Source of the DNA: Sabethes cyaneus
Taxonomy: Eukaryota; Arthropoda; Insecta; Diptera; Culicidae
Assembly: GCF_943734655.1 (NCBI RefSeq)
Contig: NC_071354.1
Coordinates: forward strand, 7,162,001 to 7,226,000
Length of the DNA: 64,000 nt
Direction of reading: 5' to 3'
Shown: positions 35,171 through 47,020 of the stretch, piece after piece
Position numbering within the stretch: the stretch's first letter is position 1
Layout of the letters: each line of letters opens with the position of its first letter
Notes under the pieces: generated by a model
What the model was told of the DNA's origin: nothing
Seen by the model: the letters and a program-made list of their open reading frames with translations, nothing else
Database searches by the model: none
Made by a program: the position numbers and the translations under genes

Positions 35171-35902
35171 AATTTTATTCACTTATATAATAAAGTTTTT
35201 ATAATAATTTGATTAGAGCTGTAAAGTTTATTATGTTCCTAATTTATTCGTGTACAGCAATGCAGCTGTTGATATGCATCAAAGGCTTATGCGCACTCTG
35301 CCGGTAGGTGATGAGTTTACTGAAAGCTTCGCGTAAAGCTTACACAGTGAGTTCCACCACAAGATCTCATTTAGAATTTTGCGCGCATTGGCAAATTCCT
35401 TATCATGCGTTAATTTGTGTCCTTCTGCAATTTTCGCCTTGTAACAATAGGTGTTGATTGCCGGAGGTACGATAAAAGCAACTAATAAAGGTTGCATATG
35501 AAAGAGGGAGATCGCATGACAAAAAGTTTCCGAAGTGGAAATGAGTTGGAAACTCGGATGTGGAATTGATCGGTCCGGATTAAGAATAATCGCGAGCCAC
35601 GAATCAATTTTGTGCGAACTTTTATTCGAGGCGGTTCGATAGCTAGTTTAGCTAGAAAAGATCTAGGGAGTTCTAACTGAAGTGCCATTGTCAAGTGCCA
35701 CGTGCTTGAATGGTAAAAGTAAGTGAAATATTAGTCTCTAGTTGGCACTAGATTTCTTAAATATTAGTTTAGCTTACAGAATAAGAACGTGCAATAGTGC
35801 CTATGAACGCTTAATTTAAAGCGAATTGGTTAATACACATACTAGGTAAGGCGAGAGTCGTCTAATTGAGAATTAGAATAAGACTTTTAATTATTCTGTG
35901 TG

Positions 35903-35935
35903 GTGAACAGAAAACCTACTGTTCACGTAGGTTTT
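35903..35935. repeat. Two overlapping hairpin-forming inverted repeats
   Basis: GTGAACAG (35903-35910) pairs with CTGTTCAC (35919-35926), and AAAACCTAC (35911-35919) pairs with GTAGGTTTT (35927-35935). The two stems share bases and exclude each other. A T run follows. Confidence 0.7.
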
Positions 35936-36373
35936 TTTTCTAGGCTGAAATTGTATACGAGCACCGATTGTACAGCGTAAAAAGGGCCACCCTAGAACTT
36001 CATCTCGCCGCGGCCAGGCGTATCAGAACCACCCGCTGAAATTCCTCCGCACGACACTCACGGAAGTTCAAAAGTAGGACGATTTCCCGTAACACCACCC
36101 AACGTGGTTTGAAAGCTTGAGTTTCGATCATCATCCGTCGTCGAAACCCTCTCCGTAGACGCGAACCAACGTCGTTCATGTAGCGTCTGCGCAGATCATC
36201 GCATCGTGAACTCCATCGGTCATCATTTGTCATCCCCGGCACGCATTAGCTACGGTCGTAGCCCTCGCTAGTTGCGCAGCTTTGAGAGTAATCCTGGAGT
36301 AATCAGAACCGTACGTCGGAACGTTGCGAAATGGTTTCGGAGAGTTGCTGGTGGCAAAAGCCACAGAGTTATG

Positions 36374-36887
36374 TTGGAGATAGCATGTAAGTGCACAAAT
36401 GTAAACCCCTCATGAACAGGTTGTGACGTCACGAATAGGTAGATTAGGCCTTTGTAAACTCGATGAATATAAGGTATCAACAACGCTAAAACGTTTTTAC
36501 AGAACGCTCGGTAAAGTTTCGCTCCATTTTTATTCGTGTTAGTCCGTTTAGTTTACCTTCCCATGCATTTTGTTTTGCGAACATCTCTTTGCGCGGAGTA
36601 AATTCGGTAATTTTGTGCGATTTCGGATTTTTGCCTTTGCTTTGGGAAGTCTGAATGATATCGGGTGTTTGAGCTTTTGAAAACCCGCCCTAAGAAGAGA
36701 GCCTCAGCCGGGCCCTTCGAACATGCCTCAGTAGCCTCTCCCAACAGGAGAGTGGCGCTTAAGCTGCTGATGGTATCGCAGCTCAAGTCAGTTCGTTACA
36801 GAGCTTATATTGTAGTGTTTCTTTCACTTTTATCCGAAATGGCAATCCTAACAAGTTTTATTTCACTGGAAATATTCTAATACAGTT
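36374..36887 (+). repeat. Possible solo LTR (uncertain)
   Basis: Begins TGTTGGAGATAGCA and ends TTCTAATACA, giving TG..CA edges about 514 bp apart. It contains a CRE-like GACGTCAC (36425), a TATA-like GAATATAAGG about 40 bp further, and then CAGAACGCTCGGTAAAG, a promoter-like arrangement. Flanks (GTTA left, GTTG right) do not make an exact target duplication, and no second copy of an LTR or internal domain is seen within one repeat unit. Confidence 0.3.
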
Positions 36888-37169
36888 GACCCTATAAGCA
36901 ACGGCAATTATTTTAGGCAAAGACACCTAACCACGAGGTAGATTGAATGAGAAACTTACACTATAGGTAATTAAATGCCAATCACATAACCATATAAATC
37001 ACTATTCTCAGTAGGGTTATCAGGCATCAGAGTTAAGGTATCGAAATATGTTAACTATAATTAAACCGAATAAACCAATTAATTATAAGATTTTGTTACC
37101 GAGCACTTTTTTAAACTTTCTACACATTCACGTCTTATTCCAGTGTACTCTCGCTGTACTTATGCTACT

Positions 37170-37320
37170 TATCAGTCGGGGGGTATCTGGAGCTAACTCC
37201 AACATTAACCGTGCAGCCAGATTGCGAGTTTTCAACAGTACTCGGTGTCCGAGGAATTGGAGAGCGGTAGCCCTCAACCGAGTTACATGGAGAAATTTTG
37301 TTCAACAGGCTTTGTCTTAG
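37170..37320 (+). pseudogene. LINE C-terminal fragment
   Basis: ARLRVFNSTRCPRNWRAVAL and NRVTWRNFVQQALS then stop: the conserved NWR..A.DR..WR end of insect LINE ORF2. GTAAGTAAG follows at 37341-37349, resembling the simple-repeat tail seen at 16406. Confidence 0.6.
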
Positions 37321-37394
37321 GACGGCAAGCCACCTGAGTAAGTAAGATAATCCAGAAGTTTGAACGTTGTACTGATGAATATTAACAACACTGC

Positions 37395-37810
37395 CTGAAA
37401 CTCTCGTATGCAGACGATTTGAAACTTTACCATACGATACAGGAGCCCCAAGATACAGTCTTTCAGCAGAAACAGTTAAAAGTCTTCGCCAAATGGTGTC
37501 AAATCAATCGTTTATCGCTCAATGTATCTAAATGCCCGGTAATCTCACATGGCCGAATACGCTCGCTTTTTCACTTTGACTATGCCTTAGAAGACGCACG
37601 TTTGCATCGTGAATCCACAGTTAAGGATTTGGGAATTCTGCTGGATACTAAAGTAACATTCAAGGACCACATCTCATACGTAGTGACTAAAGTTTGTTGC
37701 CAGTTCTTATTTCGCTTTGCGAAAAAATTTGAGGATATCTATTGCCTAAAAACATTGTATTGCTCAATTGTGCGACCTGTGCTGGAATATGCGTCGGTCG
37801 TCAGGTCTCC
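37395..37810 (+). pseudogene. Jockey-like LINE RT fragment (5' half of an in-frame chimera)
   Basis: LSYADDLKLYHTI (catalytic YADD near 37400, starting before the ATG-like start at 37419), then FAKWCQINRLSLNVSKCPVI, ESTVKDLGILLDTKVTFKDH and CSIVRPVLEYASVV: the RT palm and thumb of a Jockey-type element. It is uninterrupted until about 37810, where sequence changes abruptly to LINE family A. Confidence 0.8.
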
Positions 37811-38240
37811 GTATTACGCTCTTGAGGGGGTGATCCCAAGAGCGGGCTTCCGACGAGCGGGCATCGAAACGAGAGACACTATTTTCACCAAAAGCAGCCA
37901 ACTCCTAGGCTTTGTAGATGACTTTCCTAAGCAGCACACATTGCGCACTTCTGGTTGTAGCGATTTATTTACGACTGAAAGTAGTCATATATCAGTTGGA
38001 GCAACTGGTTTGTAATTTTACGACGACAGAGGCAACCTACGCCAGACTGAAGTGGAGTCTAGAAGGATTGGGCCAAAAATAAATGCGTCGAAAATCAAAT
38101 ACGTGACAGGAAGAGGCTCAATTTGAGGTGGTAGATGAATTCGTGTATTAGGGTGTTGGTGCCAACACCATGGACTTGAAGCTGTGATGCTGCTCACGAA
38201 GGACGTGCGCACCCTTGCCGTGTTCAAATGGAAAGAAGAA
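37811..38240 (+). pseudogene. LINE family A fragment (3' half of the chimera)
   Basis: From YALEGVIPRAG the open frame continues RRAGIETRDTIFTKSSQLLG and FVDDF (mutated FADD box), in the same frame as the Jockey-like part, to a stop at 38013. Decayed downstream pieces follow (YARLKWSLEGLG near 38040, FEVVDEFVY near 38125, KEEEWRHLS-like near 38235). Confidence 0.75.
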
Positions 38241-38449
38241 GAGTGGCGCCACCTGTCTCCGGTAAGTAATCGAACAGTGCATATTACTCGATTCATCGAA
38301 GAATTGCTTAATTGCGTCAGTTGATTCGGAAAAGATGACGTATGACTTCGTTGTGTTCGCGAGATTTCTGTATTACCTGCCGCTAAATCTTATCCGAAGC
38401 TCGGGCCGTACTAAACCGCGTTTGGCGGTTAGGTCATTCGATGGAGGTC

Positions 38450-38812
38450 AGTGGACCATATGTGTGTGTTGCAAATTAAGGGTAAGTTCTTCAGTCTAAT
38501 TTACACACCGACCAACGGCAAATCCGAGGATGTTAAGGATGACTTCTTCGACAGGATAAAGCGAACCTACGGAGACCGGCTAAACCATGAGATGAACACT
38601 CTAGCTTCCAGATCGATGTACCTGTGATATTCCGTTTTTTTACCGTTTTGCACTTCTCAATTGAACCCCGATTGAGAAGGCAAGTAGTGAGCTGAAAAAC
38701 GACCTGTCACCTGTTTGTTTCAGTCGAACGAAATGAGCTGTGGAAGATAATGCAAGAGCATGATTTTCTGACGAAACTGGTCAAGCTGAATAGTGCTACG
38801 TTAGATAGGTCA
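38450..38812 (+). pseudogene. LINE endonuclease and RT scraps
   Basis: LQIKGKFFSLIYTPTNGKSE and DVKDDFFDRIKRTYG (38472-38575) are an APE-type endonuclease segment. VERNELWKIMQEHDFLTKLV (38724-38783) is the first part of the RT domain of a LINE A-like element. The sequence between is rearranged. Confidence 0.65.
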
Positions 38813-39140
38813 AAATCATGAGTTATAATCTAACTAATAATCAATGGAGCACTGAGAATAAGCTTTCTGTTAATATTACACGGAAACAAATGGAGATTGA
38901 AACAATGAGAAAAATTACTTATTACTTTAGGATTCTAGTGTATTATATATGAAAATACATCATGAATAATAATAGTGCGCTTGCATTCATTTAATAAAAA
39001 GTGGACGCATGGTTATTTATTTTTCACAATCATTAAAAAACAGGTTCATCGCTTATGGACAAACTTTTATCAACTAAACTTATGATGAACATTCATAATA
39101 CCAAATATGAAACGCATGAGATTCATATCTTCTTTTGCAG
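38813..39140. other. AT-rich DNA
   Basis: No coding block. It ends in TATCTTCTTTTGCAG, a good-looking 3' splice site. Confidence 0.4.
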
Positions 39141-39308
39141 TTTATCGGCATGCAGCGATTTTATGATGTGGAATGTGACCATATCGGTATTTATCCAGCG
39201 CTGATAGCACGCGATTGGCCAGATTGGCCCCTGCCTAGGACTCTAGGAAAGGCCAAAAAGGGCCTGCACTTCAGTAAAACTCTAGCAATAAGTGTAGCGA
39301 CATACTGG
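39141..39308 (+). CDS. Weak candidate exon, unknown product
   Basis: A good acceptor (TTCTTTTGCAG) and donor (GGGTAAGG) bound a 56-codon phase-0 stretch: FIGMQRFYDVECDHIGIYPA, LIARDWPDWPLPRTLGKAKK, then GLHFSKTLAISVATYW. I do not recognise it. It does not join in frame directly to the terminal exon at 40504, which needs a phase-1 donor, so an exon would be missing if both belonged to one gene. It may be chance. Confidence 0.2.
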
Positions 39309-39782
39309 GTAAGGAGCGCTATACGAATCATGCATGATTGTATAACTCGAAAAAACTTGGAAGGAACCCTGATTTAGGAAACAGGGGGCGCCAAATCGGG
39401 GTTTGGCCAACGGCTCTGTGTATCTTCGAGTTGATGGCACTCTTACAACATTTGGAAGGAATGGTTACGGAAACCATCGTGCACATTCGGAACCCCATTT
39501 ACCCAGGATGCTTTGAATTTTTAACACACAAATATCATTTTCTCTTTTTTAATTTTTACGACGCGTAGAATTTATGACGATTATTATTGTATGCTGTTGG
39601 CAACATATTTATTATTATTTACTGTTTTTTGCGTTTTACTCACTTGTTTCAATTTCTGTGTCGAAGAACAACAAGCTATGAACACATATAGCTTTAAGCA
39701 TACACAAATTAACTTTTGACTTGTATGTAGAATATTGAACAAACTTTTTGGTTCAATTTTGGTACAAAGCCGCTAAAGGCCC
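39309..39782. other. Unassigned AT-rich DNA
   Basis: No coding block or repeat end recognised; T-rich stretches near 39540-39650. Confidence 0.4.
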
Positions 39783-39888
39783 AAACAGAATGCTGCAGAA
39801 ACGCGTCCGTCAGCGTTATTTTGACAGTTTCTCAATGGATTTTCTGTCAAACTGACGCTGACGGATGCGTTGACGCAGCATTCTGTTT
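39783..39888. mobile_element. Hairpin MITE, 45 bp arms with 16 bp loop
   Basis: 39783-39827 and the inverse of 39844-39888 pair over about 45 bp with a few mismatches (outer AAACAGAATGCTGC, inner TTTGACAG). It is compact and has no coding capacity. Confidence 0.75.
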
Positions 39889-40503
39889 TCTACTGCTCTG
39901 TGCACGGAAACATCTTTCCTCCTGGTCAATTTTGGCCGTCTATCCTGAACCGTTTATTAAATCTCATTAATTTTTGACTGGCGAAACCATAATTAAACGT
40001 CCGGCCAAGTTGCTCATAGTGGATGATTCCCTCCAAACGGCATCACCCAAATAGCATCACCATTCTCGCCTCGTCAGTCCTGGCTTTGGGACTGTTTGTA
40101 AAACTTCAATCATGCGGCACTTAAGTATCGAGCCGTTTTATGAATCCATTTTTTTTTTCAAATGGTTTAAAATAATTTTATAACTTTATGCCATAAACCG
40201 ACTAGAACGTTGAAACCAAAAACGTCGTTGGTAGCGTACGCAACATTCTTCACTTTTTAATTGCAGAAAGGAAAAATGTGACAAAAATGTTCATAATTTT
40301 CATTCATGTTGAAATACAAATTACTTTTCACTGAAAACGATAGATATTTGTTTATGTTATTGCAATCTTCAAAGAGTTACCGTTTAAACAGGCTATAATG
40401 TTGTCTGTTTAAACCCCTACAACCAAACTAGGGTATTCATGAAGTCATTTAACGTCTATTTACTATCGAACCTTTCGCACACCGTAAAAATAATACGTTA
40501 CAG
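39889..40503 (+). other. Probable intron of an unidentified downstream gene
   Basis: No coding block. It ends AATAATACGTTACAG, a usable but pyrimidine-poor acceptor for the exon at 40504. Confidence 0.4.
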
Positions 40504-40646
40504 ATATTCGGACCGAGCTCAACGAACTCGAGACCCACATTCGTTTGATAGATGTTGCTGACGGTGATATCAGTGCAGCGAGTAATTGGGGCGACTGGGA
40601 CACGGACAGCCGATCAGTACCGAACAGTTTCGAAACGACCAGTTAA
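40504..40646 (+). CDS. Terminal exon of an unidentified gene (copy 1)
   Basis: After TTACAG the stretch is open only if entered in phase 1: (N/D..)IRTELNELETHIRLIDVADG, DISAASNWGDWDTDSRSVPN, SFETTS, then TAA at 40644-40646. The G/C-rich third positions and acidic, tryptophan-containing end look like a real protein C-terminus; ELNELETHIRLI could be the end of a coiled coil. I cannot name the protein. The stop codon lies 4 bp before the repeat joint, so in copy 1 the normal 3' UTR is replaced by LINE sequence. The equivalent exon of copy 2 would start at 64149, outside the window. Upstream exons are not identified. Confidence 0.5.
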
Positions 40647-40650
40647 CAGT

Positions 40651-42975
40651 TAATGTTGAATAACAGGTTAGTGAGTGCATCCGCTCGCTTCCGTCTATTC
40701 AAAATCACGGAAGTAGCTTATTCTAACGCATTTTTTTGGCCCATCCAGCGTCGCACAAATCAACGTAACTAATTTCGTCTGAAAACCATGTTCTAGCATT
40801 ATCTGCTAAAACCCATTTCATTTAACTGAATCGAACGCCGCCTTAAAGTCCACAAACAGATGATGTACTCCCGGAACTTATCTAGTAACTCAGGGTAAAC
40901 AATTGATGCGTAGTGGAGCGACGCTCACGAAAACCAGCTTGGTACTTGCCGACGTAGAACTCCACTGACACAGGCGCATGGCGAAATTCCTGCGCCTCGC
41001 CTCTTCTGCGCCGGCGAGCACGTGCTTTCCGTATTCGCATTTTTTAGACGGTGGCTTCTTTTTTCTGCAGCTCTAATCTCTCTATACTCTCTATATGGAT
41101 CAATGGCACCGTGGAGGTTCCTTTACATCCCACTTATATCTTCTTCCCTTACACCTTGCTGTTATACGAATCGTTCCATTGCCGCCCCATCTTCCGTCAA
41201 CCGCTGAATGTTGCCACGCAACGTCCTCTCGACAACCTTGAGCGAATCTTACACACGATGAGATAATGATAAGAGTCGCAATTTGGTCCCCGAAAATACT
41301 GTATATCGATGAAATTCGAAAAGTGTAAACCGTTAATCATCGATCTGACAGCTACAGTCTGGAAATTAACTAGAAAGAAAACTTATCCAATTTAATTCTA
41401 CTATGCATATTTTATTCTTGACAGATACGTGTTTCGCTTGCGACTTGCAGGTTTCCTCAGTGTCTGTTTTCGAACTAAATTAGCCAAAGTAGGGCTCACG
41501 AGCCGTTCAAATGAACCGGTTCACAGGAATGAGCGTTCAAAAGAATGGCTCCTGGAAAAGAAGACGGTTCTTCAAACCTACCCGACGGTTGCCGAAAATG
41601 GCGAACCGTGAACCACGAACCGCTCATTTAAATCGGTTCGCGGTAGCAAATGAAACGGTTCAGAGCCGCTCACACAAAAGAGCCGTTTTACCCACCTTTA
41701 AGCCAAAGCAATTTTACAGTTTTTATAGGAGCTTAAGGTTACGTAATCTATGTGTGGGTATACAAATTTAGTGTAGGTAAACGGATGCAATGTGTCAGTT
41801 GATGCTTGAGACTACCTGTGTAGGTATACAAAGTTGGTGTAAGTAAACTAATTCTATTGTAAATTGAGTCTGAAATCTAAAAATTAAATCCGTTGAGTCT
41901 CTGATAGAACTTCCGTGCGTCGTGAGTACCGCTTTCGAGTTGTTCGCACTCCTTCTCCTCTTGGTGGCGCTTCTTCGCCTTGAAGAGTCGGGTTTGCTGC
42001 CTCCGCTTCTGTTTGTATCGCTCCACATTTTGACGGGTGGCTCTACGCAGCATTTGTATCCGCGCTGCGTTCTTCTCAGCCAATATCTGCTGGCATTCCT
42101 CGTCGAACCATTCGTTACGTCGATTCGGCGCCACACGGTCTAGGACGTTCTTCGCTACGCTGTTAATGGCTGTTTTCACGGTATTCCAACAGTCCTCAAG
42201 AGGGGCTTCATCCAGCTCACTCTCTTCCGGCAACGCGGTTTCGAGAGATAACGGGTAGTTTTCGGCGACCTCCGGTTGCTTCAGTTGCGTTAGATTATAC
42301 CGTGGCGGGCGCCGGTATCGTATGTTGTTCCCAACAGATAGTTATTGACGTGTCCTTAACATCTCTAGGTAGTGATCCGAATCAATGTTAGCGCCCGGAT
42401 AGGTTCTGACGTCGATAATGTCTGAAAAGTGCCGACCATCTATCAGAACGTGGTCGATTTGTGATTCTGTCTGATTGGGTAATCTCCAGGTGTACCGATG
42501 GTAGAGGTTATGTTGAAAGAAGGTAATACGTATGGCCATGTTCTTGGAGGCGGCGAAGTCGACAAGTCTTAGGCCGTTTTCGTTCGTTTGCGGGTGGACG
42601 CTGAACCGTCCAATCACCGGTTTAAATTCCTCCTCCTGACCAACCTGAGCATTACAGTCCCCGATAATAATTTTAACATCATGTCTTGCGCTCCAACTGC
42701 GCGTAGAATTCGTCTTTGTCATCATCGGTATTTCCGGGGTGAGGGCTGTGCACGTTAATTATGCTAATATTAAAGAATCGGCCCTTGATTCTTAATCTGC
42801 ACCTACGGAGGTTGATCGGCCACTACCCGATCACCCGCTTCTGCATCTCGCCCATCACTATAAAAGCTGGAGCTATATCTATAAATGCTATAAATGCTGA
42901 ATACAGCATTTCATATTCAGCCGCTCGCTTCGAGACAGTCGCTGGTTAAGCCGCGTCTTTCACCATTTGCTCCTA
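40651..42975 (-). pseudogene. LINE A, truncated inside RT (copy 2)
   Basis: Same endonuclease (42975-42342), linker (to 41877) and first RT block (near 40850) as 17006-19330, but cut in the middle of the LLFNI block at 40651. The FAND box and C-terminus present beyond 17006 in the original are absent here. Confidence 0.85.
41490..41700. mobile_element. hAT-like MITE (copy 2)
   Basis: Identical to 17845-18055, with AGCCAAAG on both sides. Confidence 0.75.
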
Positions 42976-43493
42976 ACTGAGCTGCTCCAGTATTTATATG
43001 GAGTATTTCCAGACATGGCCGTGGGCTTGGGTTCGCCAGGGGCTTGAGAGAGCCAGAGATATATTTGACACCAAGTAACTTTCCCCATTTCACACCCCCT
43101 CACAATGGTCAAATTTTGAAAAAAACGCGGACATTAGCAATTGGGTAAGAAATGTGTAATTTTGCAAGGGTGGTGTCTTCGGAGAAGTTTAATAATAAAA
43201 TATAGCGCATCTTTCTGCACAATTGGGGTGACCGTGAATTCACCTTTTGGGGTGATACGAACTTTTGTTTTAAATTTGCTAAGACGCATAGGGTTATTGA
43301 TCGTGGTTCGGCCTATGCAAAAACTGATCCTGGTTCGGCCCATTAGCTTAATCATCGATAATTCATTGAATATTTACAGATTTAAAGGTAAAATAATTTT
43401 ATAAGCAGCTTATAATATTTTCCTATGCATTGCCTTCATTTATTTGCCATAAAAATTAATGTAACTAGCTTAAATAATTAAATGTATAACATA

Positions 43494-44556
43494 GGGGTCA
43501 TTCCACGGGAAATTTACAGTCAAAATTTTTTTTCTCTTCGGAATATTTTTTTTACGTTCTTTGTTCAAAAAAAATCGACACGTATTTTTGTATTTCGATG
43601 TTACTGTTGGAATTTGCAAGATATGATTTTTTAAAGTATTGTAATCCGAGAAAATCACTATTTTTTAAATACTGATTGTAAACATAGTTTGTAATATCAA
43701 AAAATGACTTTCTACCAGATGTGTTCACTATTCCACAAGCTTTCAAAATTGGTATATCATACCTCCTCTCGGTTGTTTTTCAATAGTTAAATAGTGCATT
43801 TTTATAAACAATTGCAATTTTTTCAAAGTTGGAACTTTTTTTTCTCGATTTTTTTTACTTTAAAATATTTGTTAATCTTTCTCGAAGAAGCATGCAAAAT
43901 TAGGAAATGGAGAAATGAAAACTCTGGAAGTTATGAGTTTTTATATCTCAGTGCGTGTGTTAATGTGAAGCGAGCGGTGATGCTCAATAGATGTTCTAAC
44001 CCACGGGTAGCTTCATGACGAGGCCGCCTTTGATGCTATTAAGTGTAACGTGTCGTTGAAGCACACGCGTTCGTCCGCACGTTTGCATTAACGTGCGCGC
44101 TTCGATATAAAAATTCATAGCTTCTAGAGTTTTCATTTCTCCATTTCCAAATTTTGCATGCTTCTTCGAGAAAGATTTACACATATTTTAAAGTAAAAAA
44201 AATCGAGAAAAAAAAGTTCCAACTTTGAAAAAATTGCAATTGTTTATAAAAATGCACTATTTAACTATTGAAAAACAATCGAGAGGAGGTATGGTATACC
44301 AATTTTGAAAGCTTGTGGAATAGAGAATACATCTGGTAGAAAGTCATTTTTTGATATTACAAACTATGTTTACAATCAGTATTTAAAAAATAGTGATTTT
44401 CTCGGATTACAATACTTTAAAAAATCATATCTTGCGAATTCCAACAGTAACATCGAAATACAAAAATACGTGTCGATTTTTTTTGAACAAAGAACGTAAA
44501 AAAAATGTTCCGAAGAGAAAAAAAATTTTGACTGTAAATTTCCCATGGAATGACCC
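43494..44556. mobile_element. Fold-back MITE (copy 2)
   Basis: Identical to 19849-20911; arms 43494-43967 and 44084-44556. Confidence 0.8.
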
Positions 44557-45314
44557 ATAGGTAAAAGCGTCTTCCTACGTCGTCATCAAAGCTGTCTTTT
44601 TAAACATCTAGAAAGTGTTTTAGTCTGTGAAGTATTGGTTGAAAACAATTTTAAAACATAGATTCATCTATATTCTTCCATTATTGGAACGTTTTATTCC
44701 AAACAAAAAGCGAGATTACGACTTATTGAGAAAATACGATTTTAATTTTTTGATCTTAGTTCGGCCTACAAATGATCGTGGTTCGGCTTATCAGCTTCAC
44801 TAAATCACCGCTAGTGGCGCCGCGCTTCGCCCACGTTTTAACCAATTTCTGGCTGCATGTATCACTTGTGTTAAATCTAAATGTTGTGTTTCATGCCATA
44901 TTTTATTATTTCATGCCTTTCGGAATCAAAATTATTATCATCCTAAAATTGAGTTTTTCTTAACAATAAATATGAGGGTATTTTTTCCAAAGAAGAGTAC
45001 AAACTAGGTTGTAATGTTTCAGAATTTTATACAACCTTGCACACGACTTCAGGGCTTGTGCATGAAACAATATTTAAAAAATTCATGGTATCGTGTTTTC
45101 TTAGAAAACTCAATTGGAAATTACTCGATTTTCATGTACACCCCCTATTTTAAAAATTCATAGCTGTTGAGCCAAGTATTGAAAAATAAATATTTTTTCA
45201 TGCTAATGTAAGCAAATTTACTCACCAATCCAGAAAAATATTATCTGGAAAAAAGTTTCCACAAAAATTTCATGATTGTGGGAACTCTACCGAAAAATCA
45301 ATAAAAGTAGTATT

Positions 45315-45484
45315 ACGAACTAGTTGGAAATGAATTCCTTTTGGTTCTACTATAACTGGTTCTACTATTTGACCTACGTCACTTATACGCGTTTTTCGGT
45401 TACGACTTGCAACCTTCATCAGCGTGGCAAATTTCTGCAGAAATTATAGTAGAACTAAAAGGAATTCATTTCCAATTAGTTCGC
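45315..45484. mobile_element. Small inverted-repeat element (copy 2)
   Basis: Identical to 21670-21839. Confidence 0.6.
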
Positions 45485-46506
45485 GTTATTTCGTGAGTTC
45501 TAAGACGCTCGTAAATAATTTTTAATAAAAGTATGCTTTACCTATTGAATTTTTTAAAAGTATTTCGGTTCGCCAATTTTTATTCTTTTAACGATAGGAA
45601 TTTAGCATTATTTGTTGTCCCTGAATTCGGGAAATCCCAACGACTAACGTCGGTGTATGACCGGTTATTTGTTAACACAGTTGTGATTTCAAAAGCAGCT
45701 GTTTTCATTGATCTGAAATTAAATGTAAATTCTGTCTTTCTTCGAAGGCAAATGTTAGAATACAGGAAAATTGCGAGGCTAGTGCTTCGATCCTATTGAG
45801 TATTACAGCCTCTTCCAGTCCAAATTACAACATGCGACGCCTGGCTTGTTAGATCAGTGTTGTACCTTGAGGTCAACTGGGAGGAGAAAGCTAAAAACTA
45901 TATCTAAATTAATCTTATATGAAATAACCACATTATTGTCTATGTACAAGCTTATTTAACACTGCTAGGTAGATAAAGTGAAAAAAGATAGTATATTTAC
46001 CCAAAAATACATCTGTACTATTTGTAATGCTTCCGAAGAAAGTAAAAAATTGTCTGAATTTATATAACCTGAAATAGTTAGAATATTGACCATGTACAAG
46101 CTCATTTAACACTGCTAGGTAGATAAATTGAAGTAAGATACTGTATTAGGCACTAAAAGTAACCTTATACCATTTATAATTGGTTAATATATAAAACCAT
46201 TCGTTTTAGAAACTTTTTATTGGAATAGGCCGAACCAAGATCATCGATGGGCCGAACCACGATCAACATAGGCCGAACCAGGATCATAATTTAACTGTCA
46301 TTAGAAATCAAATTATAATTCAACTGGTCGTCTAAAGTTTCTTCTAAATTAAGAAATAGAATCGTCTTTAGTTATTCTTCCTAAACATTCTAAATTTTTT
46401 TCGAAAAACATTGTGATTTTGTAGATATACGTGCATTAGTCCATGGGTGCTATGTGAAACAATGAGAATAGGCCGAACCACGATCAATCACCCTATTTAA
46501 TAAGTT

Positions 46507-46917
46507 ACTAGCTGACCCGACAAACTTCGTATTGCCACAAATTAAACTGTTATTTGTTTTAACGAGTTATGAGGAAATGTGTATTTCATTTGTATGGAAG
46601 CCCCCCCCCCCCTCTTAAAAGGGAAAGGGGTCATTATTAGGGGAGGGGTCTCAATTCACCATTGAAAAAAAAATTGGCTACAAAAACACCCACATGCTAA
46701 ATTTGGTTCCATTTGCTTGATTAGTTCTCGAGTTATGCAGAAATTTGTGTTTCATTTGTATGGGAGCCCCCCCTCTTAGTGGGGGGAGGGGTCTCTAACC
46801 ATCATAAGAACCTTCCTTGACCCCAAAAACCCCTATATGCAAATTTTCACGCCGATCGGTTCAGTAGTTTTCGATTCTATAAGGAACATAGGGCAGACAA
46901 AAATCCATTTTATTGGT
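46507..46917 (-). mobile_element. Helitron-like fragment, reverse (copy 2)
   Basis: Identical to 22862-23272, including a 12-C homopolymer of the same length. Confidence 0.5.
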
Positions 46918-47020
46918 ACCGTCATCCATGGAGAGATTGTGCCAAAAAAGCATATATTTTTGTTCTTTAGCTCAGTATACACACAATTTAGGAACTAAGT
47001 TGATTTCAAACCTGTCAATA

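Larger units (their letters stand above)
35171..37160. other. Unassigned DNA with a hairpin and a possible solo LTR
   Basis: No protein family was recognised in the short open stretches (35279-35497, 35482-35694, 36000-36242 minus). It contains the double hairpin at 35903-35935 and a promoter-like segment from 36374. Confidence 0.4.
17006..40650. repeat. Tandem repeat copy 1 (23,645 bp)
   Basis: Every landmark in this interval recurs exactly 23,645 bp later: all long reading frames, the 12-C homopolymer near 22956, the 116 bp palindrome, the poly-A runs. The first shared bases are TAATGTTGAATAAC (17006 and 40651). The base before differs (G at 17005, T at 40650), so homology does not extend left. 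LINE A coding sequence is continuous across 17006, which marks this as the original left edge. Confidence 0.97.
43291..46493. mobile_element. TA-flanked GATCNTGGTTCGGCC element (copy 2)
   Basis: Identical to 19646-22848, including nested elements. Confidence 0.7.

Noticed and set aside
36374..36887. Confident LTR retrotransposon
   Set aside because: Edges look like TG..CA, but there is no exact target duplication, no gag-pol and no partner LTR. Kept only as a low-confidence feature.
17006..40650. Two paralogous gene clusters maintained by selection
   Set aside because: Noncoding sequence and dead transposons match as well as the exon does, so selection cannot explain the identity. Recency or assembly error can.
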